Origin: Symsagittifera roscoffensis
Lineage: Eukaryota; Xenacoelomorpha; Acoela; Convolutidae
Direction of reading: 5' to 3'
Assembly (NCBI RefSeq): GCF_963678635.1
Contig: NC_087062.1
Coordinates: 100,551,209 to 100,615,208, forward strand
Length of the DNA stretch: 64,000 nucleotides
Shown here: in pieces, positions 38,501-47,500 of the stretch
Position numbering within the stretch: position 1 is the stretch's first letter
Layout of the letters: each line of letters opens with the position of its first letter
The notes under the pieces: generated by a model
What the model saw: only the letters and a program-made list of their open reading frames with translations
The model's database searches: none
What the model was told of the DNA's origin: nothing
Program-made: the position numbers and the translations under genes

Positions 38501-41500
38501 CTAAAGGATTTCAACTAAGAAAAAAAGCATGCCGTTAATTCTGTTCACCTAATAGAACTACAAATTCAGAGCAGTCGTAAAAATCACTTTTTCTCATTGT
38601 CTATTTGAACAAAATCATGACAAAAAATTCTTTTCTATATATAAGTCGATAAAATAGGTAAACAAATCTGAATTCAAAAATAAAATTACCGACGCAATCT
38701 GAACATAGACAACAAAAAGATGGAAAAATGTCAATGAACTCAAGTAGCACCGAACAAAAAATATATTTTTTTCCAAAACTTTATCAAGAAAAAAATTATC
38801 ATGTCAAAGTTCTCCGAAATTCATTAATTTTTTTTGGCAAAATTTTCTCATATAAAACGAGCCCAACTAAAGAAACTGAATCAATAGATATTTTTTAAAC
38901 TCTATCACAATTGATCAAAGGTGAATTTACTTTCAAACCGTGAAATAATTCACGATTTTTCGCGCCAGTCACGCTCTTTTACTTCAGCTGAAAAACAAAC
39001 TTAAGTCATGCCGCAAATGACAAACTGGGGCGTAATCAAAAATTAAGAGTTTAAAGATAAAATTTTTTGCGTGATAAAAAAAACTAAAAAAATCAATACC
39101 ACAAGAACAAGTCTCTTCCATCCGTTCAGTGACACCTATTAAATCCTAAAGATTCAAAGAGCTAATTTTTAAAACTGCGATAACCTTAGATGATAACAGT
39201 TCAAACAAAAGTTGCACAAAAAACATCATTATTATAATGGTGCAAATTATGCAGGGGCGGATCCAGGATTTTCACGAATGAAAGTCGGATTGTCAAAAAA
39301 TTTTCGAAAATTTTGTCCATCTTTTTAGGTTGATTAAATTGATTTTCGAATTTGATTTTTCAAAGCACTGAAAACACCCTTGCTTTCGGCCAATTTTTGC
39401 GCCGCAAGCAAATTTTGAACAAACACACCAAACAAAGACGTTTTTAGGCACTTTTTGGAAAATTCTGATAAAAATCGCGTTTTTTCGGCGCGTGTTTTCC
39501 CCTCAAAATGAAAAAAGGCCTTCCGAAAAACTTTAGGGTCTCTCAGTCAAAAAATTTATGTCTCAAAGTAAACAAAGGAGTAACACTTTGGACCGACAGG
39601 GGGTCGAATCCCTGAATGCCCCCCCCCCCCTAAATCCGCTGGTGAAATGTGTGAAATTCGGAGGACCAACAATTTCTCTCTATAAGCTAGGGGCAATTAA
39701 TTCGATTTGTTTGATGTTAAATAAAGCAAAAGCCACCAGCTAAGTTTTTGAAATTTTCATATCCTCAAGCTGACCTAACCAAAGTTTTTTCGATAAAATG
39801 ATAAAAGAACAAAACAAAGTAGTGTCTTCAGCTTGGTGCTTTATTTAGTAAAAACAGATGCGGATTTAGGGGGGTGGGTGCGGGGGGGCGGACGCCCTTC
39901 CCCTCAGGGATTCGACCCCCTGCCGACCCAAAGGGTCCCCTCTTTGGTTCTTTTAAAAAATCCTGTTTTGGCCGACCAACCTTAAAATTTTTCTAAAGGC
40001 GCCTTGGGCGCCAATATATACTATTTTTCGGTCAAAATTTTCCAAAAAGTGCCTAAAAACGCCTTTTTTGGCCTATTTTTTCAAACTTTTGCCTGCGGCG
40101 CACAAACTTTGGCCAAAATAGGAATAAAACAGTGCTTCGGGAGGAAAAATCAATTTGGTCGACCTAAAAAAAAGGAAGGTCGACAAAATTTTCGAAATTT
40201 TTTTGAAAATCCGCCCCCCCCCTCGAGAAAATCCTAGATCCGCCCTTGGTAAAAAAAAGGTTCGTAATGCTACCAGATACCGAAAAAAATTTTTTTTTAT
40301 AATTTATGATGTGTCTTATTTTAAAGTAAAAATTTCGTGCTGAGAGGAAAGCTCATTTGCTATAATATCTTCAAAAATTGCCCGAAGTTTTTTGTCACAT
40401 TTTTCACGTAACAGATGCAAACAAAAAGAACCCATTTTTAGCTTGAAATTTTGCGTCCCAAAACAAATACATTTCTAAGCCAAACAGTGTCACATTATCA
40501 TTCACCAGAAAAAAAACAAAAAAAATCACTTAGACCTATATAAGTGTCTTCACTACGTTCGGTAACTTTAAACACGTAACTTTAGCATAACTTTAGATTT
40601 TTTTCTCGATGGATTCAAACTTTTTCAGCATGTCACTTAGAAATGTTGCATGTGGATCTAATTTGATATGATTTATTTATTAACTAACTGTCTGATTTTG
40701 TTTTTCCTTGATAACTTTCAGCTGTTGGGCTTTGGTCTTTCCGAACAAGTTGCCGAGCGATTGGTAGGCGTTGGTTCGGTCATGCACATGCAGAAGGACA
40801 CTCGTGAGGTCGAGAGAGAGACGACAGGAGCCCTCGTCTGGTTGAATTGGCTCCGCCTCCCCCCGGAAGCTCTTCCACCATTTGAAGGTCACAATCCCGT
40901 CGTAGATGTACAGCAGGAAATCCTCGCTCTCGTATCGCAGCTCTCTTAATCAGCCAAAACAAACTTCTACACTGAGAAGGAGCAATTTGGAACAATTCGA
41001 TTTCAAACTATAAACAGCCAACCGGTAAAGGCCAGTAAATTTATCAGAACAACCGAAAGTTTATCAACAACTGACAACGGGAGGAACAGGTTAATAAGCC
41101 ATCAAAAAGTGCAATGTTTAAGTTAAAAACAACAAAAATTAAAAACTAAGCTTCTATAGAAACAACACTTGAAAAAACCTCTCATCATGAACGCCACAGT
41201 TTGAAAATCAATTAAGGAAAAATGAACTTTTAAATCTTTGATTGAAACTATTTTTATTCGATGTGGGAGCATTAAAAGAAAGTCTTAACCAAACAGGTTC
41301 CGCTTTTGATGCAATTACACTTGGATTTACTGAACGCACCCCAAATGAACACCATAGAAAACTAAAACTTACATAGTCAGCTATTTTTTCTACAGACTTG
41401 AGAAGGGGTTACATATCTCATCATTAACAATTATTTTGCTTATAATTTTGGACTTCAAAATTCTAACCAGTTTGTTAACAAAATGGGTTACTTTCACAGA

Positions 41501-44500
41501 CAAAAAAGAGCCAAAAAACCAAGAGACAGTCGGAAAAAATCAATTAGTTCAAGAAAACCGAAAAAACTACTGCTAATTCTTAAAGAAGGAATGAGGAAAA
41601 CAATATATGGTCTTGGTGCTCTGAGTCCGCTGGAAAACTTAAAATTAAAATCCACTTTTAAAACCGAAGTAATTAAATAATTCACTTTTTGATACCATTT
41701 GGCTATTCGTAACAAGGACAATCGGTTACTGTGCAAGTGGCACAGAATGTTTCGACCATAGTCTAAAAAAAACACATCAGTTTTTTCAAACTATTGTCGT
41801 TTTTTTTTGGCGTGGTGAGATAAAAGTAGCTGAATAAAAAACAGGATATTAGGCAGGGACGGATTTGGGGGGGGGGGGGTATGTTTTCCATTTTCCTCAG
41901 GGATTCGACCCCCCGCCAACCCAAAAGGTCCCCCCTTTGAACTATTTTGAGATATCCATTTTTTGGGTGACAGACCCCTGAATTTTTCTTAAGGCCCCTT
42001 TGGCGCCAATATATACTAGTTTTGAGGGGGGAGTGCACGCCGAAAAAATGCAATTTCTTGCTCAAAAACTTTCAAAAAGTGTCTGTAACGCTTTTTTGGC
42101 CTGTTTTTTTATTAAAATTTTAGTACTTTGGGAGAGCTTTTTAGTACTTTGGGAGAGCTGGAAAATCAATTTAGTCGACATAAGAAAAAAAAAGGTCGAC
42201 AAAATTTTCGAAACTTTTTTGAAAATCCGCTTCCCTCGAGAAAATCCTAGATCCGCCCCTGAGATTAGGTATACTCGAGTCATAGTAAAATAAGCAAATT
42301 GAAAAATATTTTTTTTTCAAGTTTTGCAGTTTTTTGAATTTTTGAAAACTGTGATTCCAAAAAAGCGCAGAAATACTCAAAGCAAACTAAGGTTACTCAA
42401 TTAAAACTAAGTTTGTACGTTTTAAATTAAGCTATTGTAAGCTTTTAAGCAGTTTAAATCAGACTGCTCGCTCGATTTATTTGCTCGAAATAAGGCAAAA
42501 AATCAAAAACTGCAAACCGGTTTTTCTCGACAAGGGGATTTTTTTTGAAATTTTTTGAGTGGTTCGAATCAAGACTGAAAGGGCTTTAATATGTTATATG
42601 ACTCAACCCAGTCCAATGATTATTTGTGGTACCTGATTTTGCGTGGGAAACAAAGTAAAAATGCGTAAAACACACCCGAATACAAAGTTACTCTCATTTT
42701 CAAGAAAGAAAAAAGTATACAGCAAAAAGTATAGAGAGAAAAAGTATACAATTGAGTATTACCATATTTGTTACTTGGAATGCAAGTAGCTCCTTAAAAC
42801 AAGAGGGCAAGTGTTACCTGAACTGGATTTGACCGGAGAGGACGGAGAAGGAGAGAGAGCCAAATCTGATTTTGGAGAAGCGAGATACAATTGTGCTCAG
42901 AAACCAGCCCATCAATCTAAAACAAACACTGGGCCAAATCACAATCAGAATAATTGTTTTCCTTTTCACTGATTTAAGGATATCGACGTTTCGAAGAAAA
43001 AACGAACATCGGAAAAACTAATTTTAGACGCAAAACATAAAAATAAAAATGAACTAGCGAGTAACGCACCTCCGGTACTCCGAATTTTTAACAACTCATA
43101 AGAAACCGCATATATTGGAAATAAGATTTGCATTCTTTGAGTGTACTCCCACAGCACCCAATTGCCGGGTTGCTAAAACTTAAAATTGTTTTTCTAATTC
43201 AAATTTTGAAATACCATAAAATTTTGTGAAGTTTTTCCAGTCTAAGTTCTTTGAAAAAAATTTAAAATTACCTAAAAAAAACGTCACAGCTCGGAAACTA
43301 AAAGCAATTGAGCACTCGCATTTGGAAGCAAGATTTGCAACTCCTGAGAAAACTTAAACAGTATTCAATTACAGCGTTGGGAATTTCAAATACTCAGAAA
43401 CTCTAAATTTTTTTCTAAAAGTTTTTGATAAAAATAAAAAAGGTCATATCTCGAAAACTACAAGGATTTAAGCAATGACAATTGTAGGCAAGATTCGCAA
43501 CCCCTGAGAGTACTCTGATAGCACTTAATCTACAAACTTTTTTTTTCGAGTTTTTTACAAATTTTGAAGAACAATAAAATTTTGTGAAGTTTTATATAAG
43601 CTCTTTGAAAAAAAATTAAAATGAACTGAGAAACGTGAAATCTGAGAAACTAAAATAATTGAGCAGTCGCTTATGGACGCAAGATTTGCAACTCCTGAGA
43701 TTACTCTTACAGCAACCAGCTACAACTTTGGGAAATTCAAGTTTTGAGAAACCTCAACCTTAAGTGTTTTGAAAACCAGACAAAATGTCACATCTTGAAA
43801 ACTACCAAGATTTGAGCAATTTTTTTGAAGGCAATATTCGCAATTTTTGACAGTACTCTGACAGCACACAACTAGAGGATTGGAAATTTCACTTAAACGA
43901 ATTATTTTGTAATTTGAGTTTTCTGAAAATTTCCGAAAAAATCATCAAAAAATATTCTTAATTTGCAGCTGAATTCACGAACCCTGAAATTGCTCTGACA
44001 GCATCCAGCTACAGGCTAGGGATTTCAAATTTTGAAGAAAAACAAATTAATTCAATTTTCATGAAAAGTTTTTGAAAAAAAAACACAAAAAAAGTCATAT
44101 CTGGAAAACTACAGGGTTTATAGCAGTCCTATTTGGAGCCAAAATTCGCCTGTACCTTGTCAAAACCTCACTTCAGAGATGGTAACTTCAAATTTTGTGA
44201 GATTTTTTTATCTAAGTTCTCTGAAAAATTTTGAGAAAATCCTAAAAAACGTCATTTCTCGAAAACAAGTGAATACGAGCAGCCATATTCAGAGGCATGA
44301 TTTGCAACCCCTGAGAGTACTCTCAAAATACCAGGTTTGAGATCTTCAAAGTTTTTTTGAAAATTTTTGAAAAAATCATAAGAAAACGTCATATCTCAAA
44401 AACTACAAGGATTTAAGAAGTGAAATTTGGAGGCAAGATTCGCAATCCCTGAGAGTATCTTGACAGGGCTCAACTACAGGGTGAGAACTTCAAAAATCTC

Positions 44501-47500
44501 GAAAACTCACGTATCTCGTAAACTGAAAGGATTTGGTTATTCATCTATGGAGGCCAGATCGCAAAACCTGGGATAACCCTGACAGAATCCCACTATTGGG
44601 TTGATTATTCCTCACTTGATAAAATAAATACTGAATTTAAGCGGAAAATCGAAAAAAAAATCCCTACCATTGCAATTAGACGTGCAAAAATTCTTCTGTT
44701 AAACATGCAAAAAGTAATATGTTGAAAAAGCTCAAATATGGCGAGACAGTGACGCCCGCATTTAAATAAAGAATAGATAGATACATGAAAAAGCAGGTAT
44801 ATAGACAGATAGACTTAAATTGACCTCGAAAAAATTGCTGAAAAAATAATGACTTTGCGGAAAGTTCATCAAAAAATTTTGTTAAGCATTGCAATATATG
44901 ATATAGCTTGAACGTAAAAAAATTCTTTCGTTAAAGATGCAAAATTATTATGCTTAAACATGGGAGATAGCTGTCACACGCATTTAAATATAGTATAGAT
45001 AAAATGAGCTGAAATGAAGTTAAATGAAAAAAAATGATTGCCTGTCTCAAAAACGTCAAAAAACAAACAAGTTTGTCACTGAATGCTTAGAGTACATTCC
45101 ATGGAGAGAAAAGTCCAACAAAAAAAAACCATATCAAATCTAACTCAGAAATTCAATAAGAAGAGAACTACAGATAAACAATCTCATGAAAAATTACTGC
45201 CATTTTCCTATACTCAGACTTCTATAGTATAAAACTTTGTTGTTCGAAGACAAAGCCTGATCTTATGAAACAAAATAGTTCGAGAAAGCCCACTCCACAT
45301 CAGAACAATCATATTTATATCATGAAGATAAATCCAACAAGTTCAGTGTTTTCGAGCAAACATGCATCCTTTAATCTAGTATATTAGACTAAATATCAAG
45401 TAGTAGGTTTTTTCGCTAAATGATTAAAAAGTTCGCATCCTGTGTGCATTATTGACTGATTTGATCTCGAAAAAAAGTAGTTCCACTTTATGGTTCTATA
45501 AACTGACCTTCAAACTGATAAAAGTTCGTTAAGGTTAGCAGTGTCAAACTTAGATTATTTATCGATCTCAAACTACTTTTGAGTAGATCATACACATAAA
45601 GCTCATGAACTAGTAAAAGTTTGTGTCTAATAAAATAGAATCTGCAACTGTCATATTTTCTCCCCTAAAATATTATCCTGATTAATTTGTTTTGCAAAAG
45701 AAAAAAAGGGTTGGGATTTGTGATACTTGTTTCTTCATATACTAATAGACCATATTGTATGATGGGTTTGATATTATGAAAAACTACTTAATGAGCAGCT
45801 CGACTGGTACAATTTTCCTCATTAGCGCAATAATTTCACAATATCTTCATAAATAAGCTTCAAATTTTTCAATATGCGTACCAAAAGACAGTGAATACAG
45901 TGAGATATCAAGAATACAAGAACAATGGATTGGTTGCAATCAACAGGCAGATTAGATTCAGCTCATTTGTTCTTAGATTGCAAAAAAAGGAAAATAACTA
46001 TACACCAAGGTTTGAAGGAAAAGTTGCTTCGTAAATTAACACAAGATCCGAACTCGGCTTTAGTAAATAAGACTTGCATGCACTCATGACAAAAAGTAAA
46101 TTCTTAAGTTGCGGCATTACTAAAACAGGTCACCTAGCAAAAAAAAAATAAAAAAACACATTTTTTATCGATTCGCATTCAAATGTAAAACTTAAGGACA
46201 TCGGCGAAAGAAAATTTCAAGAAAATTAAAAAACGCAAGCAAAAAAAACTTGGTTCTTAAAAAAACTGTATTTTGTAAATTCTAAGAACAATTTTATAGA
46301 CCGTTTCGAGATAAATTTAACACAATATGAGAAAATTGGTTCAATTTTTAATTTTTTTTGTTTGCTGGGACAACTGAGAACAAAAATCCAAACAAGTCAA
46401 ACCAATTAAATTTGCACCAATTAAAGTCAAAACCAGTAAAATTTGAGCGCAAAACAAATACTTTTGCTGAAGAAAAAAAAAGAAACAAAAAAATTGTCCA
46501 GAATCATAAAAGATTCTTCACTAAGTTCATTGATTCCTAATAAGGCAGAATTTATTCAGCAGAAAGAAAACTACCCGCTCATTATGTGGCGACTAGTGCT
46601 CGGTTCAATCCATTGCAGGTCTAGGTTGTCATGGTCACCACTTCGGCCTGATACGACTTTTACGAACTTTTGGCTATTAAGATGATAATTTGCTAATTCC
46701 TTTTACAAGTTTTCGACCAATGAGAATTGGTTATTTTCTTCGTCCATTTTTTAAAAGTATGAAAAAATTTGTTAAATTGTCGACCGCACTCAATTAAAAA
46801 AGGTGTGAAATTTGCATTTGGTATTTTTTGCATGAATCACTTTTTTGCTGCATCTAAATGTAACGAAGGCTACATTATCTGACTTTTTTGATGATATTGA
46901 CCAACTACACTAAGTAAGGAATGTTGATAGCGATAAGGGAGTGCCTGGTGACACCATGTCTTATGATAGGGATAGATATCCGATGGCCACGCTATGTATT
47001 GAGATAGGGCATAGGTTTCCCATGTTTTTCTTTAGATTATAGGTTTTGTTAGGTATTAAAATACAAGGATAGAAGTTTCACCCGGAAAGTTTCCAAAATG
47101 TTTCGGCGCTCAAACTTCTCGTGTATTAAGATAGGGACAAGATCACATGGTTAAGATATGGAACAGAAACACCGTTACTTAGATATTGTAGCGTATTAAG
47201 ATAAGAAACAAAATGTTTGTGTAGCATGGTAAAAATGGTAAGTAATTTGAAAATTTCAGGTTTTCGTCTAAAAGTCTTAGTTTTTTACAAAAAACTTGGT
47301 GCACTTTGTCTGATTGGTTCAAAATTATTAAGAATTATGCGCGAAGCTGTGATGTAATTCTTGAGCCAAAAAATCATAAAGAATTTTCAACTCGAAAAGT
47401 TTTGAAGTCTCCCCTGAAAACAATTGAAAATCAACCCCAGCTTGCTCATCAAACGAAACGAGATAAGGTCGCCAAACCGATATAAATAAGCCGAAACTTT

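Noticed and set aside
40668-40949. Open frame of 93 codons on the plus strand
   Set aside because: It is antisense to BLTP1 exon 3, whose translation matches the family and whose splice phases fit.
44760-45000. Plain GATA microsatellite
   Set aside because: Only two or three GATA units occur and always after the family A tail, so they belong to the element end and not to an independent microsatellite.
33031-45010. CRISPR-like regularly spaced repeats
   Set aside because: The units are long, diverged and directly adjoining, with no short identical repeats or unique spacers, and the DNA is animal nuclear.
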